A stretch of 64,000 nt of DNA from the NCBI GenBank assembly GCA_964477085.1, contig CAYZDF010000007.1:1-64000 (forward strand), given 5' to 3'. Below the pieces are notes generated by a model that saw only the letters and a list, made by a program, of their open reading frames with translations, did not search any database and was not told the DNA's origin. Below are positions 1-8,788 of this stretch, in pieces. Made by a program: the position numbers and the translations under genes. This DNA comes from Dichloromethanomonas sp964477085. GTDB taxonomy: Bacteria; Bacillota; Desulfitobacteriia; Desulfitobacteriales; Syntrophobotulaceae. Numbering within the stretch: the first letter of the stretch is position 1; every line of letters begins with the position of its first letter.

Positions 1-32
1 ATATAACCTCCGTGATAGCTTGACCAATAGTC

Positions 33-533
33 TTAAGCTTTAGTAACAATAAACAGGGGCTGCCCGTATTCCACCATCTGACCATCTTGGACCATAATAT
101 CAATAATTTGCAGATCTTCATCTGCCTCGATCTCGTTCATCAGCTTCATTGCCTCGATGATACAGAGGGTAGTCCCTTTCTTGACTATGTCTCCTTTACT
201 AACAAAAGGAGATTCTCCCGGAGAAGCTGAAGCATAAAAAGTACCAACGATGGGAGAGTTGATGGCCGTCTGATCAGGGAGAAGCTCTGTTGTTTCCGCG
301 ATGGTATGTCGAGTTTTTTCAGTTGACCCTGTTGATACGATGTTTCCCTGGATCTGGGAAGTATCTGTATTGAAATATCCTCCTATGTAAGATCCCTGTA
401 CAACTTCTCTGGAAACAATTTTTTCGGTTTCCTTCTTCAACACAATCTTGAATCCTTCTTGTTCCAGTTCCAGCGTGGTCAATTTGGATTCGTCCAATAT
501 TTTAATCAGTTCCTGAATTTCTTTTAAATCCAT
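33..533 (-). CDS. accB: Biotin carboxyl carrier protein of acetyl-CoA carboxylase
   Basis: Carries the biotin that shuttles CO2 between biotin carboxylase and carboxyltransferase, supplying malonyl-CoA to the fatty acid synthase encoded upstream. The 166-residue protein has an N-terminal helical region, a variable linker (about 40-85) and a C-terminal biotinyl domain. The EAMKLMNE motif places the biotinylated lysine at residue 130. Length is normal for AccB. The start ATG lies one base after the fabF stop codon, so the two are very probably co-transcribed and translationally coupled. In the matching streptococcal cluster fabZ and accCDA follow; those would lie outside this window. Confidence 0.96.
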   Translation of the reverse strand: MDLKEIQELIKILDESKLTTLELEQEGFKIVLKKETEKIVSREVVQGSYIGGYFNTDTSQIQGNIVSTGSTEKTRHTIAETTELLPDQTAINSPIVGTFYASASPGESPFVSKGDIVKKGTTLCIIEAMKLMNEIEADEDLQIIDIMVQDGQMVEYGQPLFIVTKA

Positions 534-534
534 A

Positions 535-1779
535 CTATTCTTCCTCTGTCCACTTTTTCAAAATGATCGTAGCATTATGTCCCCCGAAACCGAGAGAATT
601 AGACAGCGCATAGTTTACTCGATGTCTGCGTCCGGTATTCGGAACATAATCCAGGTCGCATTCTTCATCCTTATTACAGTAGCCGATGGTAGGGGGGATG
701 AAATCTTCTTCCGCAGCCTTGATACAGACGATGGCTTCCACCGCTCCTGCTGCTCCCAAAAGGTGGCCAGTCATGGACTTGGTTGAACTTACAGGCACAT
801 TAAGGGCATGATCCCCCAAAACCGATTTGATCGCCTCTGTCTCGAACTTATCATTATATGGCGTACTGGTTCCATGGGCATTGATGTAAGATATCTCTTC
901 CGGCTTCACGTCGGCATCGTCCATGGCGATCTTCATGGCCCGTGCTCCTCCTTCACCGCTGGGGGCTGGAGATGTCATATGGTAAGCATCACAGGTAGCC
1001 CCGTAACCAACCACTTCACCATATATTTTGGCTTTTCTGTTGAGGGCATGCTCCAAAGACTCTAAGACAAGAATGCCTGCTCCCTCACCCATAACAAAAC
1101 CATCCCGATCTTTATCGAAGGGGATTGAAGCCCTTAGCGGGTCGGCACTGCTGCTTAAAGCTGTCATCGAAGAAAACCCTGCTACGGCCAGGGGGGTTAT
1201 GGGTGCTTCGGTGCCGCCAGTCACTATAATGTCCGCTTCCCCATTCCTAATCTTCTGCATGGATTCACCGATGGCATGGGTTGCGGTGGCACAGGCTGTA
1301 ACCACACAAGTACATATTCCTTTGGCATTCAGCTTTATAGCAATATTCCCTGCAGCCATATTACTGATGGCCATAGGAATGAAAAAGGGCGAAACCCTCC
1401 CAGGGCCTTTTTCCAATAGTCGGCTGTGTTGTTCCTCGATAGTTAACAGCCCGCCGATACCTGAGCCCACAATGACACCAAATCTCTCTCTGTCGAATTC
1501 GGCCGTCTCCAGTCCGGCATCTTTGTAGGCCTCTTCCGCAGCGACCATGGCAAATTGACAGTACCTGTCCATCCGTTTGGCTTCTTTGCGATCAAGAAGT
1601 GTTTCCGGATCGAAATCTTTCACTTCTGCAGCCAGAGTTGCTTTATAACCTGTGGTATCAAATGCCACAATCTTTGCTATGCCTGATTTGCCGTTTTTAA
1701 TCCCTTGCCAGAATGCTGCGACATCGTTACCAAGAGGGGTAACCGCCCCCAATCCGGTTATGACGACTCTTCTCTTCAT
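535..1779 (-). CDS. fabF: Beta-ketoacyl-ACP synthase II
   Basis: Condenses malonyl-ACP with acyl-ACP in each elongation round of type II fatty acid synthesis. The 414-residue thiolase-fold protein has the Cys-His-His triad: Cys163 in VTACATATHA, His302 in NAHGTSTP and His339 in STKSMTGHLLGA. The glycine-rich C-terminal SLGFGGHN is intact. An AGGGAGGGA ribosome site precedes ATG at 1779. It sits between fabG (12-base gap) and accB (1-base gap) in the fab operon. FabF rather than FabB is inferred from length and motif pattern. Confidence 0.97.
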   Translation of the reverse strand: MKRRVVITGLGAVTPLGNDVAAFWQGIKNGKSGIAKIVAFDTTGYKATLAAEVKDFDPETLLDRKEAKRMDRYCQFAMVAAEEAYKDAGLETAEFDRERFGVIVGSGIGGLLTIEEQHSRLLEKGPGRVSPFFIPMAISNMAAGNIAIKLNAKGICTCVVTACATATHAIGESMQKIRNGEADIIVTGGTEAPITPLAVAGFSSMTALSSSADPLRASIPFDKDRDGFVMGEGAGILVLESLEHALNRKAKIYGEVVGYGATCDAYHMTSPAPSGEGGARAMKIAMDDADVKPEEISYINAHGTSTPYNDKFETEAIKSVLGDHALNVPVSSTKSMTGHLLGAAGAVEAIVCIKAAEEDFIPPTIGYCNKDEECDLDYVPNTGRRHRVNYALSNSLGFGGHNATIILKKWTEEE

Positions 1780-1791
1780 GACATTCCCTCC

Positions 1792-2532
1792 CTAAAAAGC
1801 CATTCCGCCATCGACACTGATGACTTGACCTGTGATGTATTCTCCCATATCCGAAGCCAAGAAATATACTGTATCTGCAACGTTTTGAGGTTTCCCCAAT
1901 CTTTTAAGCGCAATGTTCTCCTGGGCCGCTTCCCTGACTTTATCGGAAAGATCAGCGGTCATATCTGTCTCAATAAATCCAGGAGCCACAGCATTAACGG
2001 TAATATTCCTGCTGCCAATCTCCTTAGCCAACGATTTGGTAAACCCTATGACACCTGCCTTGGATGCAGCGTAGTTAGCTTGACCTGCATTGCCGATAAG
2101 ACCAATGACAGAGGTGATATTGATGATCCTGCCGGCCTTTTGTTTGACCATGATCGGTACGGCATGGCGTGTACAATTAAAAACGCCTTTGAGGTTCACT
2201 TCTATTACCCTGTCAAAATCATCTTCCGACATTCGCATGAGTAACCCATCTCTAGTGATCCCTGCATTATTAACCAAGATATCCACTGAACCAAATTCTT
2301 CTTTAGCCTTTAATACCAGATTCTGAGCTTCTCCCAAGATACTGACATCGGCTCGCACAGCTAAAGCCTTGACACCAAGTGCCCGTATCTCCTCTGTGAG
2401 TTGATCGGCTTCTTCTTGGCTACTGACATAGTTAATAACGATGTTGGCACCTTCATTGGCCAGTTTGAGGGCAATTGCTCTGCCTATCCCCCGGCTGGCT
2501 CCAGTGACAACGGCTGTTTTTCCTTTTAACAT
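1792..2532 (-). CDS. fabG: 3-oxoacyl-ACP reductase
   Basis: NADPH-dependent reduction of 3-oxoacyl-ACP to 3-hydroxyacyl-ACP. The 246-residue short-chain dehydrogenase has the TGASRGIG cofactor motif (residues 10-17), NNAG at 88-91 and the catalytic Ser141, Tyr154 and Lys158 (SVIG and YAASK). Its length and its place between fabD and fabF support FabG over other short-chain dehydrogenases. GGGAGG precedes ATG at 2532. Confidence 0.96.
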   Translation of the reverse strand: MLKGKTAVVTGASRGIGRAIALKLANEGANIVINYVSSQEEADQLTEEIRALGVKALAVRADVSILGEAQNLVLKAKEEFGSVDILVNNAGITRDGLLMRMSEDDFDRVIEVNLKGVFNCTRHAVPIMVKQKAGRIINITSVIGLIGNAGQANYAASKAGVIGFTKSLAKEIGSRNITVNAVAPGFIETDMTADLSDKVREAAQENIALKRLGKPQNVADTVYFLASDMGEYITGQVISVDGGMAF

Positions 2533-2563
2533 TATAACCTCCCGAAAATGTTCCCCGCTTTAA

Positions 2564-3502
2564 TTATCGATCCTGCAAATACTCCACGGTAACCGTCAGG
2601 GAAGCCATGTCCTCGACATTAAGAAGTGTTGCTTTACGATCGATCTTCTTGACGAATCCTCTTAAGGTACTACCCGGACCAATTTCGACGAAGGTATCAA
2701 CTCCGTCAGCCATCATCCTGGTAACCGTCTTCTCCCACAGGACTGAACTCATCACTTGTTTGGGAAGAAGTTCAATGGCTTGTGCTGAATCTGAGATATA
2801 ATCTGCAGTTACGTTGGAAATGATAGGGTACTTGGGTTCATTAAATGTAATTCCAGCTAACTCCTGAGACAATTTTTCCGCCGCAGGTTGAAGCAGTCTG
2901 GTATGAAAAGGACCGCTGACCTCCAAAGGAATCACTCTTTTCGCTCCCAATTCGCTGGCCTTAGCACAAGCTTCAGTTAGCGCTTCTTTCACGCCGGAAA
3001 TGACAATCTGCCCCGGACAGTTGTAGTTAGCAACCTGAACAACTCCTACGGAAGAAGCTGCTCTGCAGGCTTCTTCGATCTTCTCAGTCTCTAAACCAAG
3101 TATAGCGGCCATTCCGCCGACTCCTTGAGGAACCGCCTCCTGCATATATCGACCTCTTTTGCTTACCAGCTTTACTGCATCCTGAAATGAGATCATATCA
3201 CTGCAAACCAATGCAGAGTATTCTCCAAGACTAAGCCCCGCTACCACATCCGGAAATATCCCTTGTGCTGCCAAAGCTTTGCAGGCCGCCGTGCTCACCG
3301 CAAGGATGGCAGGCTGAGTTATCTCCGTTTTATCGAGTTCCTCTTTGGGGCCGTAAAAGCATAGTTCACTTAGGGCATATCCGAGTTCTTGATCGGCCAT
3401 AGCCAAAACTGCACGGGCTGCCGTGTTATTTTCAAAAAGTTCTTTGCCCATTCCCACGTTTTGTGAACCCTGGCCTGAGAATAGAAATGCAATCTTACCC
3501 AT
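2564..3502 (-). CDS. fabD: Malonyl-CoA:ACP transacylase
   Basis: Transfers malonyl from CoA to ACP. The 312-residue protein has the GQGSQ motif near residue 11, the nucleophile Ser91 in GLSLGEYSAL and the partner His200 in GPFHTRLL. It is complete and of usual length. GGAGGAAAAGG precedes the ATG. It is the fourth enzyme-encoding gene of the operon, 14 bases after fabK and 31 bases before fabG. Confidence 0.96.
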   Translation of the reverse strand: MGKIAFLFSGQGSQNVGMGKELFENNTAARAVLAMADQELGYALSELCFYGPKEELDKTEITQPAILAVSTAACKALAAQGIFPDVVAGLSLGEYSALVCSDMISFQDAVKLVSKRGRYMQEAVPQGVGGMAAILGLETEKIEEACRAASSVGVVQVANYNCPGQIVISGVKEALTEACAKASELGAKRVIPLEVSGPFHTRLLQPAAEKLSQELAGITFNEPKYPIISNVTADYISDSAQAIELLPKQVMSSVLWEKTVTRMMADGVDTFVEIGPGSTLRGFVKKIDRKATLLNVEDMASLTVTVEYLQDR

Positions 3503-3516
3503 CCTTTTCCTCCGAA

Positions 3517-4467
3517 TTACAAAACAATTTGTTTACCTTTAAATGCTGCCAGTCTTTCTTCAGCCTGTGCAAACATCTCTTCGATAATTTCCTTACAGGT
3601 TTGTTCTTTTTTGATAAGGCCTGCAATCTGACCAGCCATTACGGAACCAAGATCCATATCTCCCTCTTTGGCGGCCTTGCGCAGGGCACCAGAACCGAGC
3701 TTATCTAACTCTTCTACCGCCGCACCCGTTCTCTCCAACTCTTCAAACTGTCGGGTTAACTTATTTCTTAAGACCCTGACCGGATGACCCGTCGATCTGC
3801 CAGTGACAACCGAATCAATGTCTTTGGCTTTCAAGACCCGTTCTTTATAATTTTGATGAACCGTACATTCCTTGGAGACAAGGAACCTCGTCCCCACTTG
3901 TACACCGCTGGCACCGATCATAAAAGCAGCCGCAACTCCACGTCCATCTCCTATCCCCCCTGCTGCAATAACGGGAATCTGTACAGCATCGATAACTTGG
4001 GGAAGCAAGGCCATGGTCGTCAGTTCTCCGACATGACCGCCTGATTCTCCGCCTTCAGCGATAACAGCATCGGCACCTTCTTTTTCCATCCTTCTGGCCA
4101 GAGCAACGGAAGGGACGACCGGGATTACGGTAATGCCGTGTTCTTTCCACATTTTAAGATATTTGCCCGGACTTCCAGCTCCGGTGGTGATAACCTTTAT
4201 CTCTTCTTCGCAGACTAATTTGGCAACATCTTCAGCGTTCTCACTTAAGAGCATGACATTAACCCCGAATGGTTTATCCGTCAGTTCTTTAGCCTTACGA
4301 ATCTCCTCGCGCACATATTCCAGAGGGGCGTTAGCAGCAGCAATGAGTCCTAAGCCTCCGGCGTTGGAAACAGCAGCTGCCAGGGAACTATCCGATATCC
4401 AGGCCATTCCCCCCTGAATGAGAGGGTATTTAATACCTAAATTATGGAAAAATCCAAAATTATTCAT
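3517..4467 (-). CDS. fabK: Enoyl-ACP reductase II (FMN-dependent)
   Basis: Catalyses the last reduction of each fatty acid elongation cycle using FMN and NAD(P)H. It belongs to the nitronate monooxygenase-like TIM barrel family. The protein shows LIQGGMAWIS near the N-terminus, the EGGESGGHVG loop and IAAGGIGDGRG, all typical of FabK. I start it at ATG 4467 (316 residues), where AAGGAG lies 4 bases upstream with a typical FabK N-terminus; the upstream in-frame ATGs lack ribosome sites. Being FabK rather than FabI implies poor sensitivity to triclosan, a family inference. It is flanked by acpP and fabD. Confidence 0.94.
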   Translation of the reverse strand: MNNFGFFHNLGIKYPLIQGGMAWISDSSLAAAVSNAGGLGLIAAANAPLEYVREEIRKAKELTDKPFGVNVMLLSENAEDVAKLVCEEEIKVITTGAGSPGKYLKMWKEHGITVIPVVPSVALARRMEKEGADAVIAEGGESGGHVGELTTMALLPQVIDAVQIPVIAAGGIGDGRGVAAAFMIGASGVQVGTRFLVSKECTVHQNYKERVLKAKDIDSVVTGRSTGHPVRVLRNKLTRQFEELERTGAAVEELDKLGSGALRKAAKEGDMDLGSVMAGQIAGLIKKEQTCKEIIEEMFAQAEERLAAFKGKQIVL

Positions 4468-4503
4468 ACTTATCTCCTTCATCCGTTTTTCTCTCAAAGC
4501 TAA

Positions 4504-4734
4504 TCAACTGATTTTTCTGTCAATATAATGAACCAAGTCCGAGACCTTTTTCATTTCTTCCAGATCTTCTGTCGGAATCTCGATCCCGTATGTTTCTTCC
4601 AACTCCATGATGATTTCAAAGATATCCAGGGAATCGATTCCCAGATCTTCTTTAAACTCTGAAGACAAGTTGATCTGATCTGCTTCCATACCGATTTGAT
4701 CCGAGATAATGCTTCTGATCTTTTCGAGTGACAT
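4504..4734 (-). CDS. acpP: Acyl carrier protein
   Basis: Carries acyl intermediates on a 4'-phosphopantetheine arm. The 76-residue acidic helical protein has the modification site Ser35 in LGIDSLDIFE. TGGAGGAAGAAG precedes the ATG. Located between fabH and fabK, as in the streptococcal fab cluster. Confidence 0.97.
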   Translation of the reverse strand: MSLEKIRSIISDQIGMEADQINLSSEFKEDLGIDSLDIFEIIMELEETYGIEIPTEDLEEMKKVSDLVHYIDRKIS

Positions 4735-4776
4735 CTTCTTCCTCCAATCTATTCTTACCTCTTATACTGTAAGGCC

Positions 4777-5754
4777 TTAGTCTTTCATCCATTTGATCAA
4801 TTGAGCTCCATAAGTAAGCCCTGCGCCAAAGCCAACGATGATGATAATATCTCCCTTTTTCAGAAGTCCATCCCTCACCATCTCATCTAAAGCAATCGGA
4901 ATGCTAGCTCCTGAGGTATTGCCATACATGTCAATATTAACATAGAACTTATTAATATCGATCTTAAGCTTTTTGGCTGCTGATTCTAAAATCCTGATAT
5001 TAGCCTGGTGGGGAATGATGTACTTGACATCATCCAGTTGATATCCGGCATCCTGCAATACTTTCTCAATACATTCCGGAACCACTCTGACTGCAAATTT
5101 AAATATTTCTCTGCCATTCATGGTCAGGAAATGATGTTTATCCTGCGAGAAGTCACAGTACTTATTTTTTAGTGGAATGGCCTGACACTGAATACTCTCT
5201 GCCCCTGTCCCATCTGTACCCGTCGTCTCAGAAATAATACCTTGCTCTCCTCTTTTTAAGACGGCCGCACCGGCTCCGTCCGCGAAGAGTACACACGTAT
5301 TCCTGTCCTCCCAGTCAATAACCTTGGATAGAACCTCTGATCCGATCACTAAAGCCGTCTTTACTAAACCCGACCCGATAAATTGTCTGGCAATACTCAG
5401 GCCATAGATAAAACCTGAACAAGCAGCACTAATATCAAAACTTGTTGCTCTGGGAGCTCCTATACGGGCCTGTACCAAACAGGCCGTCGCTGGAAAGAAA
5501 TAGTCTGGCGTAACCGTGGCTACAATAATGAGATCAACTTCTTCTGGAGATACACCTGCGGCATTAAGTGCCTCTTGCGCCGATCTGACTGCCAAATCGG
5601 AGGTATTTTCCGTAGTGGAAATCCTTCGTTCTTTAATCCCAGTACGGTCACTGATCCATTCATCATTGGTATCTACAATCTTAGACAGATCATCATTACT
5701 GACGATATGATCTGGAACAGCTCTTCCTGTTCCCACAATTTCAGCGTTGTACAT
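4777..5754 (-). CDS. fabH: Beta-ketoacyl-ACP synthase III
   Basis: Initiates fatty acid synthesis by condensing acyl-CoA with malonyl-ACP. The 325-residue protein has the Cys-His-Asn triad: Cys112 (AACSGF), His249 (IIPHQAN) and Asn279 (YGNTSG). First enzyme gene of the operon, 139 bases downstream of the fabT-like gene. AAGGA lies nine bases before the ATG. In Gram-positive bacteria FabH often prefers branched primers, but substrate preference cannot be read here. Confidence 0.96.
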   Translation of the reverse strand: MYNAEIVGTGRAVPDHIVSNDDLSKIVDTNDEWISDRTGIKERRISTTENTSDLAVRSAQEALNAAGVSPEEVDLIIVATVTPDYFFPATACLVQARIGAPRATSFDISAACSGFIYGLSIARQFIGSGLVKTALVIGSEVLSKVIDWEDRNTCVLFADGAGAAVLKRGEQGIISETTGTDGTGAESIQCQAIPLKNKYCDFSQDKHHFLTMNGREIFKFAVRVVPECIEKVLQDAGYQLDDVKYIIPHQANIRILESAAKKLKIDINKFYVNIDMYGNTSGASIPIALDEMVRDGLLKKGDIIIIVGFGAGLTYGAQLIKWMKD

Positions 5755-5893
5755 ATTCTATGCTTCCTTTTTCTTTATTCATTTCGGACTATTTCTTTAT
5801 TGATTTCGAAAATAACAACCGGAAACTATTACTACATTCTCTAAATGATTTATCATATGATGACTCTTGTGTTGGTTGTGTGCCTCAAGATAA

Positions 5894-6346
5894 TTAACCG
5901 TTTAATAGATACTTCGAATTTAAAAATTCATTGAGTTTTTGGAGTGAATCAACGAGGATGTTTTCTTTTTCTGAAAGACCCTTCATAGTTTGCTTAACCA
6001 TATCCAGGTGAAACTTCTCATGGATCCGGTAAGCGATTTTCCCTTCTTTGGTCAACCGGATATTAACGATCCTCCGATCGGTATCATCCCTTTCCCGGAT
6101 TACATAACCCTTTTTCACCAGGTTATTGATAGTTGAAGTAAGCGCTCCTACGGTTATATATAAATCCGCAGCAACCTGTGACATGGTTCTGGGCCGATAC
6201 ATTCCTATAGCTTCGATCGTATGAATTTCTGATATCGTTAGATTGTTAATAGGGCCTTTTTTGATTTCATACTCCTCGACAGCCAGGATGTTATTGAAGG
6301 TCCTGACAAGTAGCTCATGTAATACATTGCTGAAAGACCTTTCCAT
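5894..6346 (-). CDS. fabT: MarR-family regulator, FabT-like
   Basis: Winged-helix MarR protein of 150 residues, with the wing motif RERDDTDRRIVNIRLT in the middle. By position ahead of fabH-acpP-fabK it matches FabT, which represses the fab operon using long acyl-ACP as co-repressor; the role here is inference from gene order. ATG 6346 is chosen over an in-frame GTG at 6352 because AAGGA then stands nine bases away. The C-terminal region is helical and looks intact. A sigma-A promoter lies directly upstream. Confidence 0.82.
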   Translation of the reverse strand: MERSFSNVLHELLVRTFNNILAVEEYEIKKGPINNLTISEIHTIEAIGMYRPRTMSQVAADLYITVGALTSTINNLVKKGYVIRERDDTDRRIVNIRLTKEGKIAYRIHEKFHLDMVKQTMKGLSEKENILVDSLQKLNEFLNSKYLLNG

Positions 6347-6376
6347 TACCACACTTCCTTCCGGTACTTATCCAAA

Positions 6377-6405
6377 TATTAACCCATTCATAATTTAGTT
6401 GTCAA
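6377..6405 (-). promoter_or_regulatory. Sigma-A promoter of the fabT-like gene
   Basis: On the minus strand TTGACA (6400-6405) and TTAATA (6377-6382) are separated by 17 bases. The sequence around the -35 box, GTTTGACAACTAAA, resembles the GTTTGAC-type FabT operators of lactic acid bacteria, so autoregulation is possible. The operator is a weak inference. Confidence 0.6.
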
Positions 6406-6588
6406 ACATTTTAACAATCAAAGTAAGTTAGTTTTTTCTACTCATTTTGACATAAAAATCGTATTTTCTCCATAGTAAGGCGTTTTTTGTATGAATAAAA
6501 ACAAATACCAATAGCTGTCCATCTGTAAGACGGACAAGGAATGAACTCATAGAATAATTAACAAAACAAAATAACAGGAGTGAGCTTG

Positions 6589-6948
6589 ATGTCACCTTGC
6601 CCAAGAGGAACTATCCCTTATGTGATCAAAGCAGGAGATACCTTTGGTACTCTAGCCAGACGATTTAATACCACTGTCGATGCTATTATATCTGTTAACC
6701 AGGGAGTAAACCCTAACAATCTGCGTATCGGTCAATCCATCTGTATTCCAATACGCCGGAGCGTTGTCCCCTGTCCACCCGGAAGCAGATATATTATCAA
6801 AGCCGGGGACACCTATTCTAAGCTATCTGAAAAATATGGTCTTTCTGTGGCTGCCATAACGGCGTTAAACCCTGGCGTCGATCCCCTGAACCTTCAGGTT
6901 GGCCAGGTTATCTGTCTTCCTGTCAGGAGACGGAGAAGAATGAGATAA
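6589..6948 (+). CDS. Protein with two LysM domains
   Basis: The 119-residue protein consists almost entirely of two LysM repeats (about residues 9-53 and 65-110), each with the YxIKAGDT start and the LN/NPGV..L..GQ.IC.P ending, plus an Arg-rich tail. LysM binds N-acetylglucosamine glycans such as peptidoglycan. No signal peptide is visible, which in spore formers is common for proteins placed on the spore cortex or coat from the mother cell. Start ATG 6589 has AGGAG eight bases upstream; a GTG at 6580 overlaps that site and is rejected. Single gene; function beyond glycan binding unknown. Confidence 0.85.
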   Translation: MSPCPRGTIPYVIKAGDTFGTLARRFNTTVDAIISVNQGVNPNNLRIGQSICIPIRRSVVPCPPGSRYIIKAGDTYSKLSEKYGLSVAAITALNPGVDPLNLQVGQVICLPVRRRRRMR

Positions 6949-7153
6949 CGACATGAAACTAAGCGTTTACTGGCTGCGTGTTCTATGGAATAGAAAAGAT
7001 AACAAGAATGATATAAGGATAGAAATTAGCAACTAAAGATCTTAAATACGATTAAACGACTGGTCTAAGTGAATAACGAAAAAGCCTAATGGACTTACCC
7101 GAAAAAGTCTAACATATCCGGGTAAATACATAAGGCTCTTATTTATATTATTA

Positions 7154-7246
7154 ACTCAACTTTCCCACTTGGAAAACTTATATATTTAAATATCCTATAT
7201 ATACTTGACTTTGCTCGGGTCAGTTTTCGTAATGATAGCCGTTTTC
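7154..7246. mobile_element. Truncated end of a MITE-like element
   Basis: About 93 bases beginning ACTCAACTTTCCCACTTGG closely match, with a few mismatches and a small indel, the first 95 or so bases of the complete element at 42692-42977. Similarity ends after the GATAGCCG block, so only the left end survives. It lies in the 330-base gap between the LysM gene and the convergent membrane protein gene; nothing else is recognisable in that gap. Confidence 0.7.
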
Positions 7247-7278
7247 TTGCTCTGTAATGTTTAGTCTTTGCCTGTTAA

Positions 7279-7992
7279 TCACGCAACAAGAGAAATAATA
7301 AGGCTAAGAACAAACAGCGCGAATAATGCTTCAATTGCTACCATGATTTGAGTCGCCGATTGTTCTGGTGTAACATTTAAAGTCTCTCCAACCGATACCG
7401 AGCCAATACTGATAGAAAGAAAAGAAAGAAATTGGGTTATCGGTGTATCTCCGATGGTGCCGGAAAATGATTGAGGATATAAAGAATATGTCAGATTATA
7501 CAAACCAGCAAAGAAGAGAATAAGAAGAATGGCAGGAACAATAACTTCGCTTAACGTAGTTTGCCCCCGGCGAGCCTCATAGATGAAAGCACCTGTCCCC
7601 AGGGTTACGATAATCGCAAAAATGATAGCAAAAAATAAATATTTATTATACCCTCCTGATAAGGTATGTCCGTAATAATTAAAACCCAGGATAAAGACGG
7701 CCGCACCTCCAAATATTACAGGTGTCAGAAGTAATATATTAGGAGAGTAAGCTACTGCCCCCCAGTTATACTCATTCTGGCTGATTTTTTGGCTTTGATC
7801 AGGAATCAATACGGAGTTGGGAAAAACTCTCCCATCTGCTCCTGTTTGAACACAGCTAGAGACCCTTCGGGTAGTCTTTTGCGAAGGAATACTAAAAATA
7901 CGATTAGGAGATATTGTAGTTGTATCGGTATTTGTGCTTGAAAAATAGAAATGACCGACATCGATAATGGGATTGTATTTATTGGTATACAT
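7279..7992 (-). CDS. Membrane protein with K+-channel-like pore region
   Basis: A 237-residue protein. The first 80 residues are polar, without a signal peptide. Hydrophobic segments follow at about 86-108, 118-135 and 147-167, then a short loop and a last helix at about 215-236. The stretch ITQFLSFLSISIGSVSVGE followed by NVTP and a long hydrophobic helix (IEALFALFVLSLIISLV) has the layout of a two-TM potassium channel pore: pore helix, filter, inner helix. The usual filter TVGYGD is replaced by SIGSVSVGE. Ion conduction is not supported by the filter sequence, and the name is inference from pattern. AGGAG precedes ATG 7992. No operon partner. Confidence 0.6.
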   Translation of the reverse strand: MYTNKYNPIIDVGHFYFSSTNTDTTTISPNRIFSIPSQKTTRRVSSCVQTGADGRVFPNSVLIPDQSQKISQNEYNWGAVAYSPNILLLTPVIFGGAAVFILGFNYYGHTLSGGYNKYLFFAIIFAIIVTLGTGAFIYEARRGQTTLSEVIVPAILLILFFAGLYNLTYSLYPQSFSGTIGDTPITQFLSFLSISIGSVSVGETLNVTPEQSATQIMVAIEALFALFVLSLIISLVA

Positions 7993-8288
7993 AAATCTCC
8001 TCTAACTCCTTTTCAACTCCAATCCTATTTCATGCCAAATGTTTTCGCCTTGTATTGTTTACTCTACATCATATGCGTATAAGCTTAACTATGTTTTCCA
8101 TAATATTACATTTTGCTTTCAGGAGGAACAATGAACGGATATTCCCCTCCATATCTGCAGATTTTCCAATAAGGCGTATTTTGCTGTCAAGGCCAAGATC
8201 ATGGAAAGCATTTTTTTCCATTAATAGACACGCTTGACAACCATTTTACATAATATGAATTAAACTAGTCCGTATCTCCTGGGATCTC

Positions 8289-8318
8289 AGACGCTCACAA
8301 GGCGTCTATTTTTTTTAT
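8289..8318 (+). terminator. Hairpin with T-tract
   Basis: AGACGC (8289-8294) pairs with GCGTCT (8302-8307), followed by ATTTTTTTT. It is not preceded by a recognised plus-strand gene, so it may end an unseen small RNA or an upstream transcript. Confidence 0.5.
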
Positions 8319-8548
8319 TTTAGAGATGATAGTTTCCATTATGTACCATTAATTGATGTTTACCATAATATATAGTGTTCAGCGAGAAACTTACTAACAC
8401 ACACCATCAATAAAATCTGAAATTTACTGATAAATTTATGGAAGAGGCTATACAGGTGTCGTAAATCCTTATGAACCTGAGTATGCAACAGCTGATTACG
8501 GCCTATGGCTCTCATTTTCAATTGCTCATTGACTCATTTTTATATTAT

Positions 8549-8592
8549 AAGAAGAACTACAGGCTGCTTGTTATACAGGCAGCCTTCTTCTT
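8549..8592 (+). terminator. Two-part inverted repeat, terminator-like
   Basis: AAGAAGAA (8549-8556) pairs with TTCTTCTT (8585-8592), and inside it GGCTGC (8562-8567) pairs with GCAGCC (8579-8584). The T-rich 3' arm makes it a plausible terminator; no adjoining gene is identified. Confidence 0.4.
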
Positions 8593-8670
8593 TGTAAGGT
8601 AAAATAATAAAAATGTCAGTTCTCAAGATCAGATTTGTTAAATATTTCAATCCCTTATGTTTTTTTGTTG

Positions 8671-8700
8671 TTGACTGACTTTTAAAAAATATGGTAAATT
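8671..8700 (+). promoter_or_regulatory. Possible promoter of the DUF1540 gene
   Basis: TTGACT (8671-8676) and TAAATT (8695-8700), 18 bases apart, lie 88 bases upstream of the ATG at 8789. Match to sigma-A is moderate. Confidence 0.4.
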
Positions 8701-8788
8701 GTCAAAAAAACTTAAAACATATTCAATGCAAAAATGTTAATAATAATAACCGAAAGAGAAAATTTGATGACACAAGGAGGTAGAAGAA

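Larger units (their letters stand above)
7993..8788. other. Long spacer with two hairpins
   Basis: About 800 bases without a convincing gene. A 60-codon plus-strand frame at 8055-8237 has no ribosome site and no family resemblance. The stretch holds terminator-like hairpins at 8289-8318 and 8549-8592, and a promoter for the DUF1540 gene near 8671-8700. The remainder is A+T-rich with nothing recognisable. Confidence 0.5.

Noticed and set aside
8055..8237. 60-codon plus-strand frame
   Set aside because: No ribosome site, no family resemblance, and composition typical of A+T-rich spacer.
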